A stretch of DNA of 36,309 bases from Verrucomicrobiota bacterium (GTDB lineage: Bacteria > Verrucomicrobiota > Verrucomicrobiia > Verrucomicrobiales > Verrucomicrobiaceae). The number at the start of each line of letters is the position of its first letter. Position 1 is the stretch's first letter. Made by a program: the position numbers and the translations under genes. A model generated the notes under the pieces. It was not told where the DNA came from, did no database searches, and saw only the letters and a list, made by a program, of their open reading frames with translations. Positions 23,459-31,625 of this stretch are shown here, one piece after another. Location: NCBI GenBank assembly GCA_025360015.1, contig JANYCZ010000019.1, forward strand, positions 1 to 36,309. Direction: 5' to 3'.

Positions 23459-24724
23459 ATGAACCGCCGCACTTTTTTCCACCAAACGTCCGCGCTCGCC
23501 GCTGTCTCCGCTTTGCCGAAACTCTACTCCGCGGATGCTGCGGGGAGGAAAATCAAAGTAGCCGTGGTGGCGCTGGGGCGGGGCATGCAGCATGTGCAGG
23601 CTTTGTTGAAGATCCCGGGCGTGGAGATCGCCTACCTGGCGGAGGTGGACCCGAAGCGCCTGGAAGCAGGCCTGAAGGTCGTCAATGACACGCAGACGGT
23701 GTCCTGCGTGGGCGTGAAGGATTTCCGTTCGTTCCTGGATGACAAGACGCTGGATGCCGTCTTCATCGCCACGCCCAATTTCTGGCATACCCCCGCCGCG
23801 CTGCTGTGCATGCAGGCTGGCAAGCATGTGTATGTGGAAAAGCCGGGCAGCCAGAATGCGCATGAGGCGGAGATGATCGTGGCGGCGGCGAAAAAATACG
23901 ACCGTCTGGTGCAGATGGGCAATCAGCGCCGCACCTGGATGAAGGAGGCGATTGAGGCGCTGCATGGTGGTGCGATCGGCACGATGCGCTTTGGCCGTGG
24001 CTTTTACTACAACACGCGCAAGTCCGTGGCCACAAACGAGAAGCCGGCGGCGCCAGACATCGACTACAACCTGTGGCAGGGCCCGGTGCCGGATGATGCG
24101 AAGCATGAGTTCAAAACGTTGGCACACTACGACTGGCACTGGTTCTGGCATTGGGGCAATGGCGAGCTGGGCAACAATGGCATCCACACGCTGGACATCC
24201 TGCGCTGGGGTATCAAGGGCGAGTATCCGCTGCGCACCACCTACAATGGCGGCCGCTACTTTTACGATGATGCGCAGGAGACGCCGGACACCGGCACGGC
24301 GGTGTATGATTTCGGCCACGCGGGCATCGAGTGGGTGCAGAGCAGCTGCCACGCACGTGCGGCGGAGAAGCCACTTGCGGAGGTGATCTTCTATGGCGAC
24401 AACGGCACCATGGCCATCGCGCGTGATTCCTGGATCAACTACGACCTGAAGGGCGTGGAAGTGAGCAAGGGCAAAGGCGCGGGTGGTGGTGATCCCGCGC
24501 ACATGGGCAATTTCATCGAAGCCATCCGTGGCAATGCGAAGCTGAACAGCCCCATCGAGGAAGGCCAGAAGAGCACGATGCTGTGCCACCTGGGCAACAT
24601 GGCCTACCGCACGAATACGGTGGTGAAGTGTGATCCGAAGACCGGCAAGGTGCTGGACAATGCGGAGGCGATGAAGCTGTGGGGCCGGAAGGCGTACCGC
24701 AAGGGGTGGGAGGTGAAGATTTGA
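23459..24724 (+). CDS. Tat-exported Gfo/Idh/MocA-family oxidoreductase
   Basis: The product is 421 residues. The N-terminus MNRRTFFHQTSALAAVSAL is a twin-arginine signal (RRTFF), so a folded NAD(P)-binding protein is likely exported. The Rossmann part reads KVAVVALGRGMQHVQALL, with EVDPKRLEAG and ATPNFWHTPAALLCMQAGKH. EKPGS is the family EKP motif with its catalytic-region Lys. The C-terminal domain includes WHWFWHWGNGELGNNGIHTLDI, rich in aromatic residues and His. Such secreted members are expanded in Verrucomicrobiota and Planctomycetes and are thought to act on sugars or sugar derivatives; the substrate here cannot be told. It is convergent with the glycosidase-like gene downstream. Confidence 0.88.
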   Translation: MNRRTFFHQTSALAAVSALPKLYSADAAGRKIKVAVVALGRGMQHVQALLKIPGVEIAYLAEVDPKRLEAGLKVVNDTQTVSCVGVKDFRSFLDDKTLDAVFIATPNFWHTPAALLCMQAGKHVYVEKPGSQNAHEAEMIVAAAKKYDRLVQMGNQRRTWMKEAIEALHGGAIGTMRFGRGFYYNTRKSVATNEKPAAPDIDYNLWQGPVPDDAKHEFKTLAHYDWHWFWHWGNGELGNNGIHTLDILRWGIKGEYPLRTTYNGGRYFYDDAQETPDTGTAVYDFGHAGIEWVQSSCHARAAEKPLAEVIFYGDNGTMAIARDSWINYDLKGVEVSKGKGAGGGDPAHMGNFIEAIRGNAKLNSPIEEGQKSTMLCHLGNMAYRTNTVVKCDPKTGKVLDNAEAMKLWGRKAYRKGWEVKI

Positions 24725-24729
24725 AGTTG

Positions 24730-24832
24730 CCTTGTTGCTGCGCAACAAGGGTGCGCTCCGCTGCATCCACAATTTGAGGTAATTCCAAATGGCCTGCCGT
24801 TGCGGAGCGCTTTCCTGTTCCGCAGGAACAGG
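24730..24832. repeat. Nested palindromic element between convergent genes
   Basis: Two perfect hairpins, CCTTGTTGC-TGC-GCAACAAGG (24730-24750) and CCTGTTCC-GCA-GGAACAGG (24814-24832), flank an inner inverted repeat GCGCTCCGC (24753-24761) and GCGGAGCGC (24802-24810), with ATTTG/CAAAT near the centre. It fills almost all of the gap between the oxidoreductase and glycosidase-like stops and could terminate both transcripts. No long T-run follows either stem. Confidence 0.7.
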
Positions 24833-24838
24833 GCTACT

Positions 24839-26587
24839 TCACCGGAACACCACGTCCACGCCCATGGCGCTTTCTTTGGCAAATCCAGGAATCCAATGGG
24901 GCTTTCGCAGGGCGATGACGCGGTAGATCATGGAGAGCACATGCAGGATGAGCAGGCGGTCGATGAGACGGTAGCCGCGGCGGCGGCGCATGAGGAGCTT
25001 GATGGCCCAGCCGAGGTAGCGGCGGTGCAGCCAGAAGGGCTGGAAGTCGGTCTTCACGCGGTAGCGGGCGCGCAGACCGCGCTTGGGGTATTTGGCTTTG
25101 TAGTCGCGCTTGGCTTCCCGGAGGCGCGTCTCCATGTCCGGGGTAAATTCGGTGAAGTAGTACTCCCGTGCCAGCGCGAGGAGGCGGAAGGTGTCGCGCA
25201 TGTATTCGAGGTCGGCCACGGGTACGCCGGCACGCGGGGCGAGGGCGATCATCTGCTCCAGCCGGTCCATGCAACGGGCGGCGCTGCGCAGGGCGGCCTC
25301 CGGCTCCTGCACAAAGTAGCGCAGCAGTTTTTTGACGCTGTGATTGATGAAGATGTTCCCCCAATAGACCTGGAGCAGGGGCGGGATGCGCACGCGGCGG
25401 AAGAAGAGTTTTTGCTGCGCGAACTCCTCCACGTAGAGCAGCTCGCGAATCACCTCGTCGGAGTACCGCAGGAGTTCGATGAGTGCGTCGGCATCGCCTA
25501 GCGCACGCTCTTGGGCAAAGGCGCGCACGGCGTCCTCCACGGGCATGCCGTCCTTGATGATGCGAATGGTGACGAAGGTGTTGAGATCGATCCAGACCGC
25601 CTCAGGATCGATCAAAGCAATGCGGCGGAAGGGCACCCAGCCGCCGGTCTGGCACCAGACCATGCAGCCGATGACGTTCTTGGCGTGCTTCAGCTCATGC
25701 GCGTAGCGTTCGTATTCCCAGCCGGTGAAGCTGGGGTACTCGCCGCAGCCTTCGTACTCGCGCCGTGTTTGCAGCTCGACGATCTTCGCCACGTCCGTGC
25801 GAAAGAAGTTCGAGTTCAGCGGCAGGTAACGGAAGAAATCGGATTCGCCGTATTTCATCGAGATGACCAGCGCCGGGCTGGTGAGGCCTTCAAACACGCG
25901 GGTGAAGGTGCGGCGGTGCCACATGAGATCGCCAATGCGGTAGGCGCCCACGGTCCAGGTACGGAAGATCAGACGTCGCGCGTGCTTCTCGCACACGGGC
26001 AGCAGATCGAGCAGGAGCTGGCGCGCCTGCGCAGGTTTTTGGATGACGAGTTCGCTGCGGAATTCATCGTGCACGCCTTTGCCATCGGCTTCGCCAATGC
26101 GCAGGATGATGCCGGCCACCTGGGGGAAGCTGGTGAAGAAGCCGTCGAGCAATTCGGCGAGGTAGTCGTTCACGCCGCGCTTCGCTTCCGTCATGCGCCG
26201 CCGCAGTTCCGGCGTGTAGGTCATCACATCCATCGTCAGATGCACCTGCAGACCGCGCGTGGTGAAGATCTCGAAGCAGCGGGTGAATTCCTCGCGGTAG
26301 AGGGCGATGCGGGCGCGCAGTTCTGGCTCCAGCCAAAGGTGATCCGCCAGATGCGTCACGTCATCGAGCGAGACGGCGTTGAAGCCCCAGGCGGCGGCTT
26401 GATCGGCAAAGCGAGTGATGTCCTCCCGCACCTGCACCCACCATGCATCCGCAGCGGCATCGCGTGTCTTGGGCAGGTGATGCCACGGGATCTTGGACCA
26501 GTTGATCGTACGCACGTCATGCCCGCGAAAAAACGGGCCGATGGCGTCAATGAGGTGGAGGGATTGCAAGCGCCGCGAATGAAGCAC
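24839..26587 (-). CDS. Putative glycosidase-like protein (distantly resembles alpha-glucuronidases)
   Basis: The product is about 582 residues from GTG 26587; a TTG at 26569 is also possible. The frame extends to an ATG at 26785, but that would overlap the next gene by about 135 bp, so a late start is preferred. The middle has AAWGFNAVSLDDVTH and LQVHLTMDVMTYTPELRRR (barrel-like strands), then LILLD-type helices and IILRIGEADGKGVHDEF with acidic residues in a plausible active-site position. VELQTRREYEGCGEYPSFTG and GWEYERYAHEL recall GH67 alpha-glucuronidases, with C-terminal helical and basic parts (RRRRGYRLIDRLL). No signal peptide is visible. This is a motif-level resemblance only. It follows the GDYXXLXY gene on the same strand. 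Confidence 0.5.
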   Translation of the reverse strand: MLHSRRLQSLHLIDAIGPFFRGHDVRTINWSKIPWHHLPKTRDAAADAWWVQVREDITRFADQAAAWGFNAVSLDDVTHLADHLWLEPELRARIALYREEFTRCFEIFTTRGLQVHLTMDVMTYTPELRRRMTEAKRGVNDYLAELLDGFFTSFPQVAGIILRIGEADGKGVHDEFRSELVIQKPAQARQLLLDLLPVCEKHARRLIFRTWTVGAYRIGDLMWHRRTFTRVFEGLTSPALVISMKYGESDFFRYLPLNSNFFRTDVAKIVELQTRREYEGCGEYPSFTGWEYERYAHELKHAKNVIGCMVWCQTGGWVPFRRIALIDPEAVWIDLNTFVTIRIIKDGMPVEDAVRAFAQERALGDADALIELLRYSDEVIRELLYVEEFAQQKLFFRRVRIPPLLQVYWGNIFINHSVKKLLRYFVQEPEAALRSAARCMDRLEQMIALAPRAGVPVADLEYMRDTFRLLALAREYYFTEFTPDMETRLREAKRDYKAKYPKRGLRARYRVKTDFQPFWLHRRYLGWAIKLLMRRRRGYRLIDRLLILHVLSMIYRVIALRKPHWIPGFAKESAMGVDVVFR

Positions 26588-26625
26588 GCGGCGGCGGGAT
26601 GCAAGTGACGATGTACGACGTGAAC

Positions 26626-26640
26626 CAGGCTGACAGCCTG
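26626..26640. repeat. Short palindrome before the glycosidase-like gene
   Basis: CAGGCTG-A-CAGCCTG, a perfect 7-bp stem. It resembles CAGGC-AGGACA-GCCTG at 10055-10070. It lies in the 62-bp gap between the GDYXXLXY stop and the downstream start. Confidence 0.55.
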
Positions 26641-26649
26641 TCTCGCGGC

Positions 26650-27201
26650 TTACTTCACCCGCGCCTTGAGGATCTCGCGGAAGGGCTTGCCATCGAAGCT
26701 CAAGTCTTCCAGCACGGCACGGCCATTGAGCACACGCACCTCGGCAGAGATGCCTTTTGCGCTGCGGATGTTTTCGGCGAGCCATTTGTCGGCCTCCGGG
26801 GCGAGCTTTTCGTTGACGTAGAAGCGGTCGAAGGGCCAGTCGATGCTGGCCTTGTCGTTGTACACGTAGCCTGTTTTGAGGCGAAGGTAATCGCCGCTGG
26901 CGGGCGGTGTGAGCGAGAGGCTGGAAAGGGTGGCAAAGCCATCAGTACCCGTGGTGAGCACTGCATAGACCTGCATGCCCCGGGTTAATTTCAAACCCGC
27001 AGGCACAGCGACTTCGCTCTCGGTTGGCCGCACGGCGAGGTAGCGGCCGCGCAAGGGGTCGTAGGGATCCGGGGCGCTGCATTTGAGTTTGATGAGGGTG
27101 CCCTTGGCGAGCACCTGCTCATGCGTCCAGATTTGGGACAAGGGGGCGGCCCACTGCGCCAGCACGGCGATGCCGAAGATGAGGAAGGAAAGTGTTTTCA
27201 T
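26650..27201 (-). CDS. GDYXXLXY-domain protein
   Basis: The product is 183 residues. It has one N-terminal hydrophobic segment (signal or anchor, LSFLIFGIAVLAQWAAPL) and then the features that give the family its name: DPYDPLRGRYLAV near residue 45, SGDYLRLKTGYVY near 105 and RFYVNEKLAPEADKW near 125. Such proteins usually occur next to DUF2157/DUF4401 membrane proteins, as here: the genes overlap by four bases (ATGA) for coupled translation. The biochemical role is unknown; the product is expected outside the cytoplasmic membrane. Confidence 0.85.
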   Translation of the reverse strand: MKTLSFLIFGIAVLAQWAAPLSQIWTHEQVLAKGTLIKLKCSAPDPYDPLRGRYLAVRPTESEVAVPAGLKLTRGMQVYAVLTTGTDGFATLSSLSLTPPASGDYLRLKTGYVYNDKASIDWPFDRFYVNEKLAPEADKWLAENIRSAKGISAEVRVLNGRAVLEDLSFDGKPFREILKARVK

Positions 27202-28529
27202 ACGGCTGCGGCTTGTTTCTTTTTGAGCTGGCGGCTCATGAGGATGTTGAAGGCCAGGAAGGCCATGCCGACGCCGATGAAGGCAAAGCCTTTGGCGAGG
27301 AGCGAGAAGTGGCTGTCGGCCATGCGGGCGATGATGAGCACGGAAAGCAGCGACGCACCGAGACGCGGAGCACCTTTTTTACCGGCAAACTCCAGCACGA
27401 TGAGCGTGATGCCGATGGCGGCGAGATGCAGCGTGACGAGCCAGGAGAGCAGCGCGCTGTCATACGCGTTCTTGTTTTCGACAAAGGGGATTGTGATCAA
27501 AGGCAGCAGGGCCACGGAAGCGATGGCCAGCACCGCCCAGCGTTTGCATGCGGCTGCCAGCAGCACGAACACCCCGAGCGCGGTGAGCAGTCCCCAGCAC
27601 CAGGGCAATTGCAAGGCATGCGCAGCGCCCTTGAGGACGTCATCGCTCACATCGCGGAAAGTTGCGGCAACGCCATAACCGAGCAGCCAGAGGGAGCCGA
27701 GCAGGACCTGCGGCTTGCGGCGGGTGGGCTCTTCCATGCCGCTTTGACTGAGTGGAAACAGAGCGAGCGCGGCAGCCGTGAGCGTCCAGAGCCACAAGAA
27801 ACTTTGATCGTTGTAACCATACGAGTCCCCGCTTCGTGCGCTGACAAAGACCGCAGCGCTGCAAAAGCCGACGATGGCGCTGATCGTCATCACCCAGCGG
27901 ACGGAGAGCGAAAGTGCTGCCGGGTTTTTCCACCCCGGCCAGTAGGGTAGAAGACCGAGCAGGAGCAGCGGATACAGCAGCGGGCTGTCAAACCAGGGTT
28001 TGCCTTGTTCGACCTGGTTCACGCTCCAGATCGCAATGGCGATGAGGTAAAAGATTGCCACGGCATGGGAGCGCAGCACCCAGACGAGCGGGAGGCTGAG
28101 CATGCACCACCAGAATAAGAAATCCGGCCAGTCGCCGCCGAGGTTGTAGATCTGCGACACGAGCGCGATGCACGCGCCGGTGGCGAGCGCCTGCAGCAGC
28201 GCGGCCGTTTCGCGCACCCAGGGCGCTGATGCCGCGCCACGCTGCAGCACGCGGAAACTGAAGAGCTGGGTGAGCAGCAGCGGCAGAAAGGCGAAGAGCA
28301 GCCGCACGGGCCGCGAGAAGTCATCCCAGTTGAAGCCGATCACCGCGATCAAGCCGGTGCCGATGAGCAAAGCGCCGAGTGCGCCCATCACGATCTGCGC
28401 GACCCCCGGCTGGGAGTCATCCACCGCGTTGCGTTCGCGCAAAGTGCGTGCCGCGTCGGCGGTGAGAATTCCCTCACGTTCCCACTGCGGGAGTTGTTCG
28501 AGAAGCCAGCGTTGGTGGGAGGTGTTCAT
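27198..28529 (-). CDS. DUF2157 multi-pass membrane protein
   Basis: A 443-residue integral membrane protein. A soluble N-terminal part (MNTSHQRWLLEQLPQWEREG, with GILTADAARTL) is the usual DUF2157 opening. About a dozen hydrophobic segments follow, for example IVMGALGALLIGTGLIAVIGF and LLFAFLPLLLTQLFSF. The tail is short and Lys-rich (RQLKKKQAAAV). The combination with the overlapping GDYXXLXY gene is a standard pairing. No enzyme motif or ligand is evident, so function is unassigned. The 91-bp gap upstream (28530-28620) shows no repeat or obvious promoter. Confidence 0.85.
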   Translation of the reverse strand: MNTSHQRWLLEQLPQWEREGILTADAARTLRERNAVDDSQPGVAQIVMGALGALLIGTGLIAVIGFNWDDFSRPVRLLFAFLPLLLTQLFSFRVLQRGAASAPWVRETAALLQALATGACIALVSQIYNLGGDWPDFLFWWCMLSLPLVWVLRSHAVAIFYLIAIAIWSVNQVEQGKPWFDSPLLYPLLLLGLLPYWPGWKNPAALSLSVRWVMTISAIVGFCSAAVFVSARSGDSYGYNDQSFLWLWTLTAAALALFPLSQSGMEEPTRRKPQVLLGSLWLLGYGVAATFRDVSDDVLKGAAHALQLPWCWGLLTALGVFVLLAAACKRWAVLAIASVALLPLITIPFVENKNAYDSALLSWLVTLHLAAIGITLIVLEFAGKKGAPRLGASLLSVLIIARMADSHFSLLAKGFAFIGVGMAFLAFNILMSRQLKKKQAAAV

Positions 28530-28620
28530 GGGCGGGATGTAACCGAACCGAGTTTGGGCCGTTCATGGCACGAAGGCGAATTGATCAACTCGATGGGTGA
28601 ATTGGCTGGGGTGATGGGCG

Positions 28621-29616
28621 TCAGAGAGCCGTTGGGATCTGCGGTAGTTTGGGAGACTGCACGATGAGCAGGCTCAGCAGCAGGCCGACGAGGCCACCCA
28701 ACAAGCCGCCTCCGCCGACACCGATTACAATGGGCAGGTGCCAGCCTTCGACGTAGTCGGTGGCGGGAATGGCACGTTCCTGGATGGCAATCTGCGTTGG
28801 ATCTATCGCGAGGAAAGTACCCGTGAATAACTCCAGCTGCTCGAACTGTTTTCGATGAGGCCCCTGCTCCAACGCCTCTCTTTCACTGGTTCTGACCAAC
28901 TCTGCAGCCTCTGACAAATAGGAATGCACTCTGGCTTCAAGTTCCCGAACATTCTGGTCGAGGTTGGTGGTATGATCTGGTGCCGTCTTCCCGCCATCTT
29001 CGGACCCGCGCTGCCCTGGCAGGTCTTTCAGTGGGAGCCGGAGGGTTTCCAGATAGGGAGCCACCACTTCCTGGTCCGCCCCACGGCTGGCGGCTTCCAC
29101 CTTGGAGAGGAACTTCTCCAGGATGACCGCACGCGGCTCCATTTCATGCGAACGCGCAGTTTTTCGAAGGAAGGCGTGGAGCGCTCTGTCTGCCGCTACC
29201 TCTACCACGCTCATCCTCCAGGCAATGAACTCATCCATCAAAGTATCCAAAAATTTTCTTGTTCCTCGTGGCTCCGAACCCGTGGCGAGAACATTGAGAA
29301 TCGCGCTTCCCTTGGTTCGGGTGACTTGAATTTTGATCTGCGTTTTTGTCAGCTCGGGATTTGAAACCGACAATCGATCCCAAGCCCGCCGTTTCAGTTC
29401 TTCCGATTCCAGGCTTTCCACCATGTTCGTGTAAAACTCCGCAGGCAGATCCAGCCACTCATAAGCGCCTGTATAGATGGTGGTGCCTCTGACCAGCTTT
29501 GCCAGCGAGCGGAACTCCTGAGGTCTGTCGATTATGCGCAGGGTTTGAAACACAGTGCCCGCAAATGCACCGAACAAAGTGCAGACAAAAATGATGCGGA
29601 GGCGTGAGGAGCTCAT
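28621..29616 (-). CDS. Wzz-like polysaccharide chain-length determinant, paralogue 2
   Basis: A 331-residue protein with a membrane segment at each end (IIFVCTLFGAFAGTVFQTLR at the start, LPIVIGVGGGGLLGGLVGLL at the end) and a periplasmic helical middle, the layout of Wzz-type polysaccharide co-polymerases. IAIQERAIPATDYVEGWHLP before the last membrane segment is the family's Pro-rich approach. It shares MSSSR, GRPQEFRSLAKLV-type and KGSAIFNILATG-type motifs with the next upstream gene. Its central coiled-coil is less regular than in that paralogue, so it may be diverging. No glycosyltransferases or Wzx/Wzy genes lie beside it. Confidence 0.7.
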   Translation of the reverse strand: MSSSRLRIIFVCTLFGAFAGTVFQTLRIIDRPQEFRSLAKLVRGTTIYTGAYEWLDLPAEFYTNMVESLESEELKRRAWDRLSVSNPELTKTQIKIQVTRTKGSAILNVLATGSEPRGTRKFLDTLMDEFIAWRMSVVEVAADRALHAFLRKTARSHEMEPRAVILEKFLSKVEAASRGADQEVVAPYLETLRLPLKDLPGQRGSEDGGKTAPDHTTNLDQNVRELEARVHSYLSEAAELVRTSEREALEQGPHRKQFEQLELFTGTFLAIDPTQIAIQERAIPATDYVEGWHLPIVIGVGGGGLLGGLVGLLLSLLIVQSPKLPQIPTAL

Positions 29617-29632
29617 GGTCTTGATCCGTTCA

Positions 29633-30667
29633 TCAACTCACCGCCGCTGGCATCTGTGGCGGCTTGGGAGAGCGAATGAGGAGCAGGCTCAGCACCAGGC
29701 CGATGAGGCCGCCTAGCAGGCCGCCACCACCGGCACCCACGACGACGGGCAGCACCCAGTTTTCGACGTTTTCGCTCGCGGGAGTGGCGCGCTCCTGGAT
29801 GGCGACGTAGTCGGATTGTGAATTGAAGGCGGACTGTATTCTCTCGACCTGTTCGAACAGTTTTTCATAAGCCAGCTTGTCGTTTTCAAGTTTTTCCTGG
29901 AGCATCTTCAATTCAGCGAGTGGCGCTTCCCAGCGTGCCAGGTCTTTTTCGATGTTCTGGATTTCCTCTTCGATGGCTTCAAGCTGGGTTTGCAAGGGTC
30001 CGCGGGCGGCATCGTCGTTTGTCATCGACTTGATCTTGAGACGGAGGTCGTCGCGTTGGTTGCGCTGGTTGTTGAGGCGCAGCACGAGCCGCTCCTGATC
30101 TGATCTGACGCTGAGCGTGCCCACCCCCCGGGCACGCGCTTTCTCGAGTTTCTCAGTGGAGTCTTCCATGGACTTCTGCTTTGTCACCACTTCCTGAAGA
30201 AACTGCTGTAGCACCTTGCCCTGCGCCTGTTCGCGGATGTTTTGCCGGAAGGCGATGAACTCATCGAGCAGGGCATCGAGGAAGATGCGCGTGTATTTGG
30301 GCTCAGGCCCGGTGGCGAGGATGTTGAAAATGGCGCTGCCCTTGGTCTGGGCGACGCGGATGGCTACATCACATTCCTTGTCCTTGAGGTCAGGGTTCAG
30401 CGCCCGCACACGCTCCAGGGCGCGGCGGCTCATTTCAGCGGATTCGAGGGTTTCGATGATCGTGCCGTAGAAGTCCTGCTGCTGATCGCGCCAGTTGATG
30501 CTGTCATTGAGGGCTAGCTGCCCGCCTGCGACGAGTTTTGCCAGCGAGCGAAATTCCTGCGGTCTGCCGGTGGTGCGGAGTGCTTGAAGGCCTGTGCCGA
30601 TGCTCGCGCCAATGGCAGCGAAGCCCAGGATGATGATGAGGCGGGGCAGGATGCGTGAGGAACTCAT
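29633..30667 (-). CDS. Wzz-like polysaccharide chain-length determinant, paralogue 1
   Basis: The product is 344 residues, with membrane segments at both ends (LIIILGFAAIGASIGTGLQA and WVLPVVVGAGGGGLLGGLIG). A long coiled-coil between them includes ARGPLQTQLEAIEEEIQNIE and RLNNQRNQRDDLRLK. YVAIQERATPASENVENW precedes the last helix. This is the classical Wzz/PCP plan, likely controlling export or length of a surface polysaccharide, though the glycan genes are not in the window. The second paralogue starts 16 bp after its stop, a tandem duplication. No tyrosine-kinase domain is attached. Confidence 0.75.
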   Translation of the reverse strand: MSSSRILPRLIIILGFAAIGASIGTGLQALRTTGRPQEFRSLAKLVAGGQLALNDSINWRDQQQDFYGTIIETLESAEMSRRALERVRALNPDLKDKECDVAIRVAQTKGSAIFNILATGPEPKYTRIFLDALLDEFIAFRQNIREQAQGKVLQQFLQEVVTKQKSMEDSTEKLEKARARGVGTLSVRSDQERLVLRLNNQRNQRDDLRLKIKSMTNDDAARGPLQTQLEAIEEEIQNIEKDLARWEAPLAELKMLQEKLENDKLAYEKLFEQVERIQSAFNSQSDYVAIQERATPASENVENWVLPVVVGAGGGGLLGGLIGLVLSLLLIRSPKPPQMPAAVS

Positions 30668-30789
30668 GTTAAGAATAAGGTAGCACCTGTTCTGCCAGAA
30701 TGGCGGCGGGGTGGCCAGATAAATCTGGAGCCTAGGTCGGAGAAAGATTGTTTCTGCGGCTGTTCAAAAATCGTCTGGGCTTTGAAACG
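30668..30789. other. Intergenic region upstream of the Wzz-like genes
   Basis: No open frame of note. It contains CCAGAT-AA-ATCTGG (30715-30728), a 6-bp palindrome. Any promoter of the leftward Wzz-like pair should lie here, but I see no convincing pair of boxes. Confidence 0.4.
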
Positions 30790-30817
30790 AAAAAGCCCAA
30801 GCCTCGCGGCTTGGGCT
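30790..30817 (-). terminator. Rho-independent terminator of the msrA gene
   Basis: On the minus strand AGCCCAAGCC-GCGA-GGCTTGGGCT is a perfect 10-bp stem followed by TTTTT (the A-run at 30790-30794 on the plus strand). It lies 47 bp beyond the msrA stop, in the right orientation, and before the next leftward gene. Confidence 0.85.
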
Positions 30818-30826
30818 GAATCGGAA

Positions 30827-30852
30827 CCGCACTCGGAGAGTGCGGACCACTT
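30827..30852 (+). repeat. Dispersed palindrome, GGA loop, with ACCACTT flank
   Basis: CCGCACTC-GGA-GAGTGCGG then ACCACTT. The element at 20273-20299 has the same outer stem and flank, while the inner stem bases are changed in a paired way (AG/CT there, TC/GA here). It sits between the msrA stop and the terminator. Confidence 0.7.
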
Positions 30853-30863
30853 CGCGATGGGAG

Positions 30864-31532
30864 TTATTTCACCCCGGGCTTGATCTTGCCTTTCTCTTCG
30901 AGCTTGTGCTTGAACTTCTCGGTCTTGGGATCGACGACGGCGCGGACGTAGCCCTGGTTAGGGTTGAGGGCTTTGAAGTTCTGATGGTAGTCTTCAGCAG
31001 GGTAGAATTTCTTCAGCGGGGCGATCTCGGTGGCGATGGGGTTTTTCCATTTCTTCTGCACTTCGGCCTTCGATTCCTCGGCGATCTTGTGCTGCTCTTC
31101 GCTGGTGTAGTAGATGGCGGAGCGATACTGGCTGCCGTAGTCGTTGCCCTGGTAGGCGGTGCCTTTGGGCATGAACTTGCCGTGGTGCTCGCCGTCTTCC
31201 TTGGTCACGCTGGTGGGGTCATGGGCGTCCCAGAAGAGGTCGATGATTTCCTTGTAGCTGACGACGGCGGGGTCAAACTCGACCTTGATGACTTCGGCGT
31301 GGCCGGTGTCGCCGGTGCTGACCTGCTCATAGGTGGGGTTTTCGGTCTGGCCGCCGGCGTAGCCGCTGACCACACTTTTGACGCCTTTGACGAGGAGGTA
31401 CTGCGCCTCGACGCACCAGAAGCAGCCGCCACCGATCACGGCAGTTTCGGTTTTGGGAGCGGCATCGGCAGAGGAGAGCGGGGCGAGGGTGGCCATGAGA
31501 AAGGTGGTGAGGAGGGTGAGCGCGGTTTTCAT
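30864..31532 (-). CDS. msrA: Peptide-methionine (S)-S-oxide reductase, exported
   Basis: It repairs the S-form of methionine sulfoxide in proteins. The 222-residue start at ATG 31532 gives a signal peptide (MKTALTLLTTFLMATLAPLS, with SADA before the mature part). The enzyme then begins with AVIGGGCFWCVEA, carrying the catalytic Cys in GCFWC. Family motifs follow: GYAGG, YEQVSTGDTGHAE, FDPAVVSYKEIIDLFWDAHDP, GNDYGSQYRSAI and EDYHQNF. The tail is Lys-rich (KFKHKLEEKGKIKPGVK). Export implies repair of periplasmic or envelope proteins. The frame is open upstream to 32120 but that runs antisense to the haemoglobin gene. MsrB is not seen nearby. Confidence 0.93.
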   Translation of the reverse strand: MKTALTLLTTFLMATLAPLSSADAAPKTETAVIGGGCFWCVEAQYLLVKGVKSVVSGYAGGQTENPTYEQVSTGDTGHAEVIKVEFDPAVVSYKEIIDLFWDAHDPTSVTKEDGEHHGKFMPKGTAYQGNDYGSQYRSAIYYTSEEQHKIAEESKAEVQKKWKNPIATEIAPLKKFYPAEDYHQNFKALNPNQGYVRAVVDPKTEKFKHKLEEKGKIKPGVK

Positions 31533-31625
31533 GGGGTAGATACGAACGAGTTGGGACGGAGAGTCAATGATCCGTCCTGTGAGAGGCGAAACTTTCGGCG
31601 GTATTCCTGGAAACCGGAGATTGTT

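Noticed and set aside
23280..23462. Small basic open frame with RKRKRKRK
   Set aside because: The Arg/Lys run comes from the GAGGAA repeat; no conservation signal and no ribosome site.
23264..24772. Minus-strand open frame of 502 codons
   Set aside because: It is antisense to the Gfo/Idh/MocA gene, whose motifs are unambiguous.
25511..26608. Plus-strand open frame of 365 codons
   Set aside because: It is antisense to the glycosidase-like gene; composition typical of a shadow frame.
26588..26785. Upstream extension of the glycosidase-like gene
   Set aside because: It would overlap the GDYXXLXY gene by about 135 bp and has no conserved character; GTG 26587 is preferred.
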